Shown in pieces: positions 34,300 to 42,185 of a stretch of 64,000 nt of DNA (position 1 is the first letter of the stretch; every line of letters begins with the position of its first letter). Source of the DNA: Sporosarcina jiandibaonis (GTDB taxonomy: Bacteria > Bacillota > Bacilli > Bacillales_A > Planococcaceae); contig NZ_JAAOIY010000003.1 in the NCBI RefSeq assembly GCF_013184495.1, positions 186,001-250,000 of the forward strand, in the 5' to 3' direction. The notes under the pieces were generated by a model. The model saw only the letters and a list, made by a program, of their open reading frames with translations, did no database searches and was not told where the DNA came from. Both the position numbers and the translations under genes were made by a program.

Positions 34300-35019
34300 T
34301 TGTTAGTCGATTTACTAGAGAAATCAAAATATATTGTAGTGTATACGGGTGCAGGCATGTCCACCGAAAGCGGGCTGCCAGATTTTCGTTCCGCCAACAC
34401 AGGACTTTGGGAAAAGGAAGATCCGGCACTTATTGCAAGTACGGAAGCTTTGAATCGCGACGTGGAAAAATTCTTCCAATTCTATCGTAAACGCGTACTC
34501 GGCGTGAAAGATTGCAAGCCGCATAATGGACATGACATTTTAGCGAAATGGGAAAAAGATGGGTTAATCAAAAGTATCATAACGCAAAATGTGGATGGTT
34601 TTCATTCGGAAGCAGGATCTAAAAACGTCATGGAACTTCACGGGACACTGCAAAAAGTGCATTGCGAGACGTGTAAAAAAGAGTACGGAAATGAGATGTA
34701 TGAGTCTGAAAGCTTCTATTGTGAATGCGGAGGTAAATTACGACCTTCTATTGTGTTATTTGGCGAAGGGCTTCCGGAAGAAACATTTATGCGAGCGGTC
34801 CAAGAAAGTGAAAAAGCGGACCTCTTTATTGTACTGGGATCTTCGTTGACAGTTACACCAGCAAATCAATTTCCGTTAATTGCAAAAGAGAACGGCGCAA
34901 AACTATTAATCGTCAATATGGAACCGACCCATTTCGACGAATTGGCGGATGTTGTTATTAATGATCGGAAAATCGGAGAATTTCTTGCTGAAATCGATAG
35001 CCATTTAGTGGGAAAATAA
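34300..35019 (+). CDS. Sir2-family NAD-dependent protein deacylase
   Basis: 239 residues from TTG 34300, after GGATAGGGGG. The NAD-binding loop GAGMSTESGLPDFRS (about 18-32), the catalytic TQNVDGFH and LHGT (His near 116), and zinc ligands CETC and CEC are all present. The last zinc pair is C-x-C rather than C-x2-C. Deacetylates lysines in proteins using NAD. It follows the SRAP gene. Confidence 0.92.
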   Translation: MLVDLLEKSKYIVVYTGAGMSTESGLPDFRSANTGLWEKEDPALIASTEALNRDVEKFFQFYRKRVLGVKDCKPHNGHDILAKWEKDGLIKSIITQNVDGFHSEAGSKNVMELHGTLQKVHCETCKKEYGNEMYESESFYCECGGKLRPSIVLFGEGLPEETFMRAVQESEKADLFIVLGSSLTVTPANQFPLIAKENGAKLLIVNMEPTHFDELADVVINDRKIGEFLAEIDSHLVGK

Positions 35020-35037
35020 TTATTTGTGTAAATGAAA

Positions 35038-35069
35038 ACGGATATCCTTTACATACCTAGTGATATCCG
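35038..35069. repeat. Inverted repeat between convergent genes
   Basis: CGGATATC pairs with GATATCCG over a 16-base loop. No T-run follows; terminator role possible but weak. Confidence 0.5.
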
Positions 35070-35142
35070 ACATACAAAGCATAATATATATTCGCATAAG
35101 AGGACTAATTTTACAGTGAAATTCTTGCATTTCCATTAAAAA

Positions 35143-35754
35143 TCAGGTGAATGCCATCATTGTATCTAACGGACTATTGGGTTTTCTAATATCCGCAACA
35201 TCTAAAATAGGAATCGGGAAATATGGAAAACCCCAGTAATAAGGTGTGATTTCATAGAGTTGGAAATAGATGACAAGGGATGTATCGGCAATATAGAAAT
35301 CTTGGTCAGGACGAATGGTTTTGAATTCATCGAGCAATTGAATTTTCCATTTCTTGATATCTACTTTAATAATCGCAGATAACTGTTCTACATAATTGCT
35401 GCCATCTTTAAACAACTCTTTTAACGTATATTGTTTTCCTGTGGCTGTGTCGAATGTCAGCGATTTAATAATTGTCATGCCATGCGCGCCGCCAGTAAAG
35501 GAATAAACAATCAAATTTAAACTGAGAATGCCGCGCTGATTGTTTTTGATTTCATAATAGGCTGCCATTTCGACGAGTTCAGGTTTATAGTAGCTTTGCT
35601 CAATGAGGATTTCATTCAATAAAGTCATGATTGAATGGTTAATTTTTGCTTGGACATCGGTGTTTTTTAAATTAGTGACTGCGGGAAAATAGACGTTCAC
35701 TTTAGGTGAATTATGAGGAATTTTTTTAGTGATAATTCGAACAGGAAATTTCAA
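35143..35754 (-). CDS. DUF3298/DUF4163-containing protein (RsiV/PdaC C-terminal type)
   Basis: About 203 residues from TTG 35754, with GAAAGGA upstream. The DUF3298 domain is recognisable from SFTGGAHGMTIIKSLTFDTATGKQYTLKELFKDGSNY, the same segment as in the anti-sigma factor RsiV and the deacetylase PdaC. Here there is no membrane helix or signal peptide, which is unusual since this domain normally works outside the cell. It is divergent from threonine dehydratase. Function unknown. Confidence 0.82.
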   Translation of the reverse strand: MKFPVRIITKKIPHNSPKVNVYFPAVTNLKNTDVQAKINHSIMTLLNEILIEQSYYKPELVEMAAYYEIKNNQRGILSLNLIVYSFTGGAHGMTIIKSLTFDTATGKQYTLKELFKDGSNYVEQLSAIIKVDIKKWKIQLLDEFKTIRPDQDFYIADTSLVIYFQLYEITPYYWGFPYFPIPILDVADIRKPNSPLDTMMAFT

Positions 35755-35842
35755 TAAAAACATCCTTTCGGTCGTGAGTTATAAAGGATTATATGTTGAA
35801 CCAGGTAAATCAGAACTTGAGAGGGAACGGGGGACCTTTTTG

Positions 35843-36796
35843 ATGGTTACATTAGAAGAAGTTAAGAAAGCCCAGCTTGGAAATAAAGACTTTGTGCATT
35901 ACACGCCAATCCTGACTTCGGCACAATTAGATGATCTATGTGGAAATCGCGTCTTCTTGAAAGCGGAGCATTTGCAAAAAACCGGTTCATTTAAAATACG
36001 GGGGGCCGCTAATAAGGTTCAGCAAGCCGTGAAAGAGGGGGCGAAATATATAACCGCGGCGTCGTCTGGAAATCACGGGCAGGCAGTTGCATATATGGCA
36101 AATAAATTAGGTGTTCCAGCGACCATCGTCGTTCCCGAAGATGCAAATCCTGTGAAAATCGCAGCGATTGAAGCGTACAATGGGAAAATCGTGAAATGCG
36201 GAACAACTTCAGCTGAACGGATTCCAAAAGCGATGGAAATAGCGGAACAAAATGACGGTGTCTTTATTCCGCCGTATGATGATCCGTATATAATTGCGGG
36301 ACAGGGAACGTTGGGGATTGAAATACTAGAACAAGTTCCAAATGCTGAAATTATCGTCGTGCCAGTTGGCGGCGGGGGATTGATAAGCGGCATTTTAACT
36401 GCGGTGAAACAACTAAATCCGATGATAAAAGTCATCGGAGTGGAACCGGACACTGCTAACGATACGTTTTTATCTTTACAAACGGGTGAGATTACGGCGA
36501 TTCCGGCGACGTCAACCATTGCAGACGGACTTCGGACATCGCAGCCGGGAGATTTGACGTTTCCAATACTAAAAGAATATCTAGATGATCTCGTACTTGT
36601 TTCAGAGGGTGAGATAAGAGATGCTCTTCATTTTATTGTAGAACGAACAAAACAGGTCATTGAACCATCTAGCGCGGTAACAATCGCAGCGATTCTTTCG
36701 GAGAAATTGGATGTTGAAGGGAAACATATTGTTGCTGTTTTATCTGGCGGGAATGTTGATTTGAGGCAGATGGATGAGTTTTTATCAATGAAATAA
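35843..36796 (+). CDS. Threonine dehydratase (PLP-dependent ammonia-lyase, catabolic type)
   Basis: About 317 residues from ATG 35843 after CGGGGGA; the frame open from 35729 overlaps the divergent neighbour. PLP lysine in KTGSFKIRGA (about 52-61), glycine loop PVGGGGLISG near 175, and SGGNVD near the C-terminus. It converts threonine to 2-oxobutanoate and ammonia; no C-terminal ACT domain, so it is the short, isoleucine-insensitive TdcB-like form. Serine racemase activity is an alternative in this fold. Monocistronic. Confidence 0.92.
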   Translation: MVTLEEVKKAQLGNKDFVHYTPILTSAQLDDLCGNRVFLKAEHLQKTGSFKIRGAANKVQQAVKEGAKYITAASSGNHGQAVAYMANKLGVPATIVVPEDANPVKIAAIEAYNGKIVKCGTTSAERIPKAMEIAEQNDGVFIPPYDDPYIIAGQGTLGIEILEQVPNAEIIVVPVGGGGLISGILTAVKQLNPMIKVIGVEPDTANDTFLSLQTGEITAIPATSTIADGLRTSQPGDLTFPILKEYLDDLVLVSEGEIRDALHFIVERTKQVIEPSSAVTIAAILSEKLDVEGKHIVAVLSGGNVDLRQMDEFLSMK

Positions 36797-36798
36797 AA

Positions 36799-36840
36799 AA
36801 ATGGAAGAATCCTATATTGTAGTAGGATTCTTCCATTTCT
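36799..36840. terminator. Bidirectional terminator between threonine dehydratase and arsC
   Basis: A 16-bp perfect stem, AAATGGAAGAATCCTA with TAGGATTCTTCCATTT, around an 8-base loop, with T/A tails both sides. Confidence 0.9.
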
Positions 36841-37259
36841 TATTTTCCTGTAGTTGCAAACTCTTGAATACGCTTTTCTATCTCATCACGCACTCTTTGG
36901 AACACTGCCCATTTTTCCTCTTCAGTGCCGACTGCACGAGCGGGATCGTCGAAGCCCCAATGCCAGCGGGTGATATGCGCTGGGGTTACAGGGCAGTTGT
37001 CGTCTGCGTCGCCGCAAAGTGTAATCACATAATCCGCTTTATTAAGAATTTCTTGATCAATCAAATCCGAAGTTTGTCCACTTATGTCGACGCCTACCTC
37101 GTTCATTGCTTTAACAGCTTTCGGATTAAGCCCATGTGCTTCGATTCCGGCTGAATACACATCGAATGATTCGCCTAAAATTTGTTTGCCGAACCCTTCC
37201 GCGATTTGACTGCGACATGAATTTCCAGTGCATAAGAAATAAAGTGTTTTTTTGTTCAT
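36840..37259 (-). CDS. arsC: Arsenate reductase, thioredoxin-coupled
   Basis: 139 residues. Reduces arsenate to arsenite in the cytosol. The phosphatase-like P-loop CTGNSCRS (Cys10 to Cys15) plus the redox pair in CGDADDNCP (Cys82 and Cys89) define the thioredoxin-dependent ArsC class of Bacillus and Staphylococcus. Last gene of arsR-arsB-arsC, 16 bp after arsB. Confidence 0.96.
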   Translation of the reverse strand: MNKKTLYFLCTGNSCRSQIAEGFGKQILGESFDVYSAGIEAHGLNPKAVKAMNEVGVDISGQTSDLIDQEILNKADYVITLCGDADDNCPVTPAHITRWHWGFDDPARAVGTEEEKWAVFQRVRDEIEKRIQEFATTGK

Positions 37260-37275
37260 GATTTTGCTTCCTCTC

Positions 37276-38571
37276 TTAGTTTAAAATTTGCAGCCATAAA
37301 TATAGGCCTGTAAGTGTGATGAATAATGTTGGAATCGTTAAGACAATCCCAACTTTGAAATAGTACCCCCATGATATTTTGACACCTTTTGTGTTCAATA
37401 CATGGAGCCATAGAAGTGTGGCAAGGGAACCGATCGGCGTCATTTTTGGACCAAGATCCGAACCGATGACATTAGCGTAAATAAGCAGTTCTCGAACTTG
37501 TTCAGGTACATTCGCGTCACTTATCGCAAGCGCATCGATCATAACTGTCGGCATATTGTTCATAAATGACGACAAGAATGCGGCGATGAAGCCCATCCCG
37601 ATTGTTGCGGCGTATAAGCCGTGGCTCGCTGTCCATTCGATTAAACTCGTAAGAATGGATGTCAGCCCTGCGTTTCGAAGTCCGTAGACGACAACATACA
37701 TACCGATGGAAAAGAAAACAATCGCCCAAGGTGCACCTTTCAATATTGTGACAGTTTGAACAGCATGACTTTTTCGTGCAATGAAAAGAAAGATGATTGC
37801 AACTGCTCCAGCGATGAATGATACAGGTACGGCTATCGTTTCACTTAGGAAATAACCAATAAGTAAAATTCCGAGAACGAACCATGAAATCCTAAATAAT
37901 TTCACATCTTTCAATGCATCTGCTGGATTTTTTAACAGTTTTTCATCAAAATGTTTTGGTATTGATTTGCCGAAATATAAATACAAGACGAGCATACTCG
38001 CAGCGAGGCTGAATAAGTTCGGTACAATCATTCGAACTGCATATTGAGTAAAACCGATTCCAAAGAAATCTGCAGATACGATATTCACAAGGTTGCTGAT
38101 GACAAATGGTAACGAAGTTGTATCCGCGATAAAACCCGAAGCCATTATGAAAGGCAGTACCATTTTATCTTTGAAATCAAGTGCCCGGACCATCGCAAGC
38201 ACGATGGGTGTCAGAATTAACGCGGCACCGTCATTCGCGAATAAAGCAGATACAACTGCACCTAACAGCGTAACCAAGAAAAACATCCTTAACCCGCTAC
38301 CTTTTGCGAAACGCGCCATATGGAGTGCAGCCCATTCGAAAAATCCTATTTCATCAAGGATAAGCGAAATAATGATGAGTGCAACGAAAGTCAAAGTAGC
38401 GTTCCAAACAATTCCGGTAACGTCCCATACATCATTCAAGCTAACGACACCTGCGAGGAGTGCGATACAAGCACCGGCAATCGCAGACCATCCAATCGAC
38501 AATCCTCGAGGCTGCCAAATCACAAAGATTAGTGTAATAATAAAGATAAGTGCAGCAAACATAACTGACAT
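37276..38571 (-). CDS. arsB: Arsenite efflux membrane protein ArsB
   Basis: 431 residues, about 11-12 membrane helices. Expels arsenite or antimonite. Typical ArsB segments include [21 protein letters not shown] near 115 and [17 protein letters not shown] near 380. The start overlaps the arsR stop (TAATG), with GGAGGAG inside the end of arsR, so translation is coupled. No arsA ATPase gene, so it acts as a secondary pump. Confidence 0.95.
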   Translation of the reverse strand: MSVMFAALIFIITLIFVIWQPRGLSIGWSAIAGACIALLAGVVSLNDVWDVTGIVWNATLTFVALIIISLILDEIGFFEWAALHMARFAKGSGLRMFFLVTLLGAVVSALFANDGAALILTPIVLAMVRALDFKDKMVLPFIMASGFIADTTSLPFVISNLVNIVSADFFGIGFTQYAVRMIVPNLFSLAASMLVLYLYFGKSIPKHFDEKLLKNPADALKDVKLFRISWFVLGILLIGYFLSETIAVPVSFIAGAVAIIFLFIARKSHAVQTVTILKGAPWAIVFFSIGMYVVVYGLRNAGLTSILTSLIEWTASHGLYAATIGMGFIAAFLSSFMNNMPTVMIDALAISDANVPEQVRELLIYANVIGSDLGPKMTPIGSLATLLWLHVLNTKGVKISWGYYFKVGIVLTIPTLFITLTGLYLWLQILN

Positions 38572-38891
38572 TAGCGCTCCTCCGTTTCATTGGTGCAGGG
38601 GTGTTTGAGTAATTCTAACGTCGGGAGAAGACTGAGAAGATGCAATAATATCGGATATTGCGGGTGTTTCGCATTAAGTGACCAATACGTCCATCTGCCT
38701 CGTTTTTCATCCAATACGATATTTTCCTCTTTGAGTCTGCGCATATGCTGACTAATAGCGGGTTGCGACATGTCGAGTGTTTCGATTAGATCGCAAATAC
38801 AGAGTGGACCGTCGATGATAAACTTTAAAATCTTCAAACGAGTTCCTTCGCCAATTGCTTTCAAATAATTTTCGAGTTCGGAATGATTCAT
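38571..38891 (-). CDS. arsR: Arsenic-responsive repressor ArsR
   Basis: 106 residues from ATG 38891, with AAGGAG six bases upstream. Winged helix of the ArsR/SmtB family; the arsenite-binding motif is PLCICDLIE (Cys-x-Cys) in the DNA-recognition region, followed by [19 protein letters not shown]. Repressor of this operon, released by arsenite. Two matching dyads, one across the ribosome binding site and start and one in the promoter, are the likely operators. Confidence 0.94.
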   Translation of the reverse strand: MNHSELENYLKAIGEGTRLKILKFIIDGPLCICDLIETLDMSQPAISQHMRRLKEENIVLDEKRGRWTYWSLNAKHPQYPILLHLLSLLPTLELLKHPCTNETEER

Positions 38892-38905
38892 AAGCAACTC
38901 CTTAT
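38890..38905 (-). promoter_or_regulatory. ArsR operator candidate O2 (over arsR ribosome binding site and start)
   Basis: ATAAG-N6-CTTAT dyad at 38890-38905; the N6 and left arm contain the AAGGAG site and the dyad touches the arsR start codon. Same arms and spacing as O1, 54 bp away centre to centre. Confidence 0.6.
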
Positions 38906-38938
38906 ATATATAATTAGTTTATGTTTATTACATTGATA

Positions 38939-38967
38939 ACTATATAAGTGGTTGCTTATACAGTCAA
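38939..38967 (-). promoter_or_regulatory. arsR: arsR promoter with ArsR operator candidate O1
   Basis: On the minus strand: TTGACT (38967-38962), 17-bp spacer, TATAGT (38944-38939). The dyad ATAAG-N6-CTTAT (38944-38959) fills the spacer and touches the -10, where a bound repressor would block RNA polymerase. Confidence 0.75.
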
Positions 38968-39084
38968 GAGATTTTTCTTGCTTAATGAATAAAACACACC
39001 ATTGTTGAATAAATGGTGTCGAATGACATGCCACACATTTCGGTGTACTATTGACTAAAGGGTTTATCGATAGGAGGTTTCGAA

Positions 39085-39495
39085 ATGTCGAAGAAAAAAG
39101 ATTACGAGGAACTATTGAAAACAATGGATTCCGAGAAAGTCATTCAAAATATGGACAACCATTATTCTGATAATCGATTCTGGAGTAAATTAAAGAAATT
39201 TGGAAAACAAGCGGGGGAAAAGACAGTTTATTATTGCTTGCTTCTGTATTACATGGCCAAAGATCCAGCAGTTCCGAAATCATCGAAAATGATTATTGTC
39301 GGGGCGCTAAGCTATCTCATCTTTCCAGTAGACCTCATTCCGGACTTCATACCTGCAGTAGGTCTAGCAGACGACGCGACTGTGATTGCAACAGCCGTTT
39401 ATAAAGTTGTTTCGCATATTGATGATGATATTAAAAATAAAGCTAAACAGAAATTAGAAGGATTTTTCAAGGATACATCAAATATAGAAATTTAA
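39085..39495 (+). CDS. YkvA family protein (DUF1232)
   Basis: 136 residues. The DUF1232 core is the membrane-associated segment KMIIVGALSYLIFPVDLIPDFIPAVGLADDATVIATA (about 72-108), characteristic of YkvA. AGGAGG precedes the ATG. Function is unknown; likely inner-membrane associated. Monocistronic. Confidence 0.9.
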   Translation: MSKKKDYEELLKTMDSEKVIQNMDNHYSDNRFWSKLKKFGKQAGEKTVYYCLLLYYMAKDPAVPKSSKMIIVGALSYLIFPVDLIPDFIPAVGLADDATVIATAVYKVVSHIDDDIKNKAKQKLEGFFKDTSNIEI

Positions 39496-39533
39496 AAAGC
39501 TTTCGCCGGGTTTGAACCTGCGAAAGCTTTTTT
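39494..39533 (+). terminator. Terminator after ykvA-like gene
   Basis: AAAAAGCTTTCGC pairs with GCGAAAGCTTTTT around a 13-base loop, followed by T-rich sequence. Confidence 0.9.
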
Positions 39534-39664
39534 ATTTTGAATAAACCTGTCAGTTGAGCTTATTAAAAATGGAACGCAACGAGTCCATTAATTAAAATGA
39601 TAGTGTAAAAAGGTCTTCATGAAAATTTGTAGAATAAACTATAGTACGGGACAGGAGGAATGAT

Positions 39665-40105
39665 ATGAGGAAGTATCTATTAATCATCTTAAGTAGTTTA
39701 TTTTTAGTTTCCTGCAATGATGAAAAAGCTTTTATAGGTGATACACCAGATGAAGCGATAGAAAAATTAGAAACAGTTTTTGTCCAAAATATGAAGGACA
39801 TTCAATTGGTAGATATAAATAACGAACAAAAGATTTCTATTTTCAGAGCAACTGCTTTGAATGAAAACGAACTCGAATATTATGCAGCGTATATTGAAAA
39901 GAAAGGAAAGAAATGGGGTGTTTTAGAAGCCTTTGGTGTAGGAAACCCAACCACTACTTCGAGTTTAAGTTCTGGTGGGAATTTTCTTGAAGCAGGGTTT
40001 ATCCGCACTACAAATACTTCCTCTACACCTCAATTCATTAATGGACAATATATCTTCAAATTACCTAATAATCAGGATTCATTATGGGTGGAAGTATTGG
40101 ATTAG
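39665..40105 (+). CDS. Hypothetical lipoprotein (146 aa)
   Basis: A lipoprotein signal peptide MRKYLLIILSSLFLVSC with lipobox Cys17, then a 130-residue extracytoplasmic domain beginning GDTPDEAIEKLE, a pattern shared by several Bacillus lipoproteins of unknown role. ACAGGAGG precedes the ATG. Followed by a structured intergenic element. No function assigned. Confidence 0.8.
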   Translation: MRKYLLIILSSLFLVSCNDEKAFIGDTPDEAIEKLETVFVQNMKDIQLVDINNEQKISIFRATALNENELEYYAAYIEKKGKKWGVLEAFGVGNPTTTSSLSSGGNFLEAGFIRTTNTSSTPQFINGQYIFKLPNNQDSLWVEVLD

Positions 40106-40121
40106 TGCAATATCGAACTAA

Positions 40122-40197
40122 CAATCGGCGGGGAAGAATTTGAACTGTATTCTTCTTTGGGGAAGCTTTTGGGGGAGAAGACCGTCCCCACCGATTG
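40122..40197. repeat. Nested inverted-repeat element between convergent genes
   Basis: Outer arms CAATCGG-GGGG (40122-40133) and CCCC-CCGATTG (40186-40197) enclose an inner hairpin GAAGAAT/ATTCTTC (40133-40155). It could act as a bidirectional terminator or be a small structured repeat. Confidence 0.55.
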
Positions 40198-40207
40198 AAG
40201 TTTCATT

Positions 40208-41065
40208 TTATTCATAAACAATACGCGGGGCTTTACGAATGATTACCTCCCAATTAGTTCCCGTTCCGATGCGGTAAGCATCTGCAAAGGAACCTTGGTT
40301 GATGGCGATCCCGATATTGTCGAGTGAGTTTACATAGACTAGCGGTTCACCGATATGCAAATCCGCAAACGAACGGCCGTATGTCATGATGTTGTTGTAA
40401 ATTGTGCGTCCGTCGGTCGATATGGTCACTTCAAAAGAATCTCCATATTGCTCAGCAATTTCTCTGAATTGTTCACGGCTAATATTCGTCCAAAGATTAC
40501 CGAACGGTCTGTCGATAATATCGACGTTTCCTGTAATGACTTCATCCTCAATCGATGAATTTTTAAGCGGTAATGAAATAATCTCGGTCGGATTGAACGA
40601 ATATCCGACATTCTCGAAGCTGATTACGCCTGATGCAAGTCGAGCACCCGTGTAAGCGAAAATATCTCGGCCATGGAATGTATGAGATTCACCGGAATTC
40701 GGAAGACGGTTTACGGACTCATCAATTTCTCTAACTTCGGTTATTCCGATGAATTGTTTAACATGTGTTAACGTGCCATTATCTGGCGTTATAATATATT
40801 GTCCATTCTCAGTTTTAGCGACAACTGCACGACGATCTGAACCAACCCCCGGATCGACAATCGATACAAATACAGTTCCTTCCGGCCAATAGCTAATCGT
40901 CTGTAGCAGGCGGTAAGATGCTTCCCATAAATTGTACTGGGGAATTTGATGCGTAATTTCAAAGATTGGGATGCCAGGTTGAACTGTGTTTGCCACCCCG
41001 TGCATTGCGCTTACAGCACCATCGCTCTTACCAAAGTCTGATTGAAAAACTAATAAACCTTTTGT
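40208..41065 (-). CDS. SAM hydrolase (SAM hydroxide adenosyltransferase, DUF62)
   Basis: About 285 residues. Enzymes of this family split S-adenosylmethionine with water into adenosine and methionine. Conserved FQSDFG...DG (first aspartate of the active site), DPGVG near 70 and HGRDIFAYTGA near 125 are visible. The start at 41065 has AAGGAG upstream; the open frame back to 41221 is excluded because it runs through a T-box leader. The gene is therefore preceded by tRNA-sensing control, which suggests that it matters for amino-acid supply. Monocistronic. Confidence 0.88.
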   Translation of the reverse strand, partial: TKGLLVFQSDFGKSDGAVSAMHGVANTVQPGIPIFEITHQIPQYNLWEASYRLLQTISYWPEGTVFVSIVDPGVGSDRRAVVAKTENGQYIITPDNGTLTHVKQFIGITEVREIDESVNRLPNSGESHTFHGRDIFAYTGARLASGVISFENVGYSFNPTEIISLPLKNSSIEDEVITGNVDIIDRPFGNLWTNISREQFREIAEQYGDSFEVTISTDGRTIYNNIMTYGRSFADLHIGEPLVYVNSLDNIGIAINQGSFADAYRIGTGTNWEVIIRKAPRIVYE

Positions 41066-41169
41066 CATTTTAAACCACTCCTTGTTGTTATTTACTTTTA
41101 TAAGTGCTGAACATTCTTGGGGAGTAAAAAGGGAATTAAAAAATCCCGCCCAAATCAATCCTGCGATTG

Positions 41170-41455
41170 AAAAGGACGAGATCATCTCTCGTGTTACCAC
41201 CTTTATTCGTTGCTTATTCACGTAAGCAACCTCAACAAGTACAGAATTCTATATTGATGAATTCTAGACTGTGGTTTTGGTAACGGGAACCAACTCCCGC
41301 TGACATCTACTTATGCAGTTCGCTGCATGTTCAACTCAGAGCTCAGAGGCCATTGTTCAAATGAAAGATTTTTTGCTTCTTTTCAGCTACCGAAGCTTTC
41401 TGTTAAAAAATCGAACATTTTACTTTTCTCTTCAACGCTTTTAAGTATTGATTAT
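41170..41455 (-). promoter_or_regulatory. T-box leader (tRNA-sensing riboswitch) upstream of the SAM hydrolase gene
   Basis: Read on the minus strand. The T-box sequence AAAGGTGGTAACACGAG is at 41204-41187, and the terminator pairs AAAGG and ACGAGA with TCTCGT and CCTTTT (41204-41170). Stem I lies at about 41440-41330: AGAG-AAA-AGTA on the 5' side faces GAA on the 3' side, with AAATG/CATTT and GATTTTTT/AAAAAATC above. The specifier loop reads GAACAATGGC. ATG (Met, followed by G) is the candidate that fits the enzyme; CAA (Gln) directly after GAA is the competing reading. Confidence 0.82.
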
Positions 41456-41456
41456 T

Positions 41457-41485
41457 AATTTACACGACATAAATTAGATTGTCAA
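41457..41485 (-). promoter_or_regulatory. Sigma-A promoter of the T-box leader
   Basis: Minus strand: TTGACA (41485-41480), 17-bp spacer, TAAATT (41462-41457), placing the transcript start just before Stem I. Confidence 0.8.
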
Positions 41486-41650
41486 ATGTTTTTGAAGATT
41501 TATTATAGAAAGTGTTTTATGATTCGTCCATTTAAGTAGAGGGTGGAGTATGAAGTGTCGCGAGTGATAACATAATAATAATATCCTGATTGTTTCGGGA
41601 TATTTGCTTGCAAGTCGGTACTTTAGCTCAAGCGATTTCACAATAATGAA

Positions 41651-41687
41651 CAAAAAAGCGTGTCACGAAGTAATCATCGTGACACGC
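41651..41687 (-). terminator. Terminator of the RND-gene remnant
   Basis: GCGTGTCACGA pairs perfectly with TCGTGACACGC (41658-41687), followed on the minus strand by CTTTTTTG. Confidence 0.8.
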
Positions 41688-41697
41688 ATCTTCATTT

Positions 41698-41840
41698 TAA
41701 TCTGTTACTGCTTCAACTTTCTTTTTTCGGAACTTACGTAAAAACTTATAAAACAATCGGTACGAATATCATTTTGAGTAATGTTGAACTTGTCAAACCT
41801 CCGATAACCGTAACGCCTAGACCCTTGAAAATAAATTCGC
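41698..41840 (-). pseudogene. 3' remnant of an RND (AcrB/SwrC-like) efflux pump gene
   Basis: On the minus strand the reading LGVTVIGGLTSSTLLKMIF then VPIV matches the last membrane helix of HAE-type RND pumps, and after one frameshift FYKFLRKFRKKKVEAVTD-stop gives the usual cytoplasmic tail. Nothing upstream continues the gene. A second, shorter copy of the same tail lies at 42874-42921. Confidence 0.75.
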
Positions 41841-41885
41841 AGAATTGTTTTTCAAGTTTTCACTTCAAGAAAAGAAATGAAATAA

Positions 41886-42185
41886 TCAAACACTAGGGAT
41901 AACAGCAGTAAAAAGAATTAGATATAGTGTACTTGATGCAATTATAACTATGGAAATACATAGAGCAGTAATAGAAATTCTCTTTGAGTGTTCATTTTTA
42001 GTGTTTTTAGCAGACTGTAAGGAACCTATTGAGGATAAAACTCCAATAATGCCAAGAAGTATCCCTGAAGGTGCAAAAATAATAACAAAAATTGAAGCTA
42101 CTAATGCTATCCCCAAAGAAGCCAAAGAAAATATAATACTCGAATTATAATCTTTCACATTATCCGAATTAAAACCCTCTAGCAT
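41886..42185 (-). CDS. Small membrane protein paired with secreted protein
   Basis: About 99 residues from ATG 42185, which follows AGAGGAGG; the longer frame to 42263 would read through the end of the upstream gene. Polar N-terminus, three hydrophobic stretches (IIFSLASLGIALVASIFVIIF; GILLGIIGVLSSIG; ISITALCISIVIIASSTLYLILF). The KNTKNEHSKR loop and layout resemble DUF4190-like small membrane proteins, but this is weak. Its start lies inside the secreted-protein gene (17-bp overlap), so the two are co-translated. An immunity or anchoring role for the partner is speculation. Confidence 0.72.
   Translation of the reverse strand: MLEGFNSDNVKDYNSSIIFSLASLGIALVASIFVIIFAPSGILLGIIGVLSSIGSLQSAKNTKNEHSKRISITALCISIVIIASSTLYLILFTAVIPSV

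Noticed and set aside
41066..41221. 52-residue N-terminal extension of the SAM hydrolase
   Set aside because: This stretch is the T-box sequence, terminator and 5' leader; the ribosome binding site sits at the 41065 start.
41660..41896. 78-codon plus-strand frame
   Set aside because: It is antisense to the RND remnant and has no ribosome binding site.
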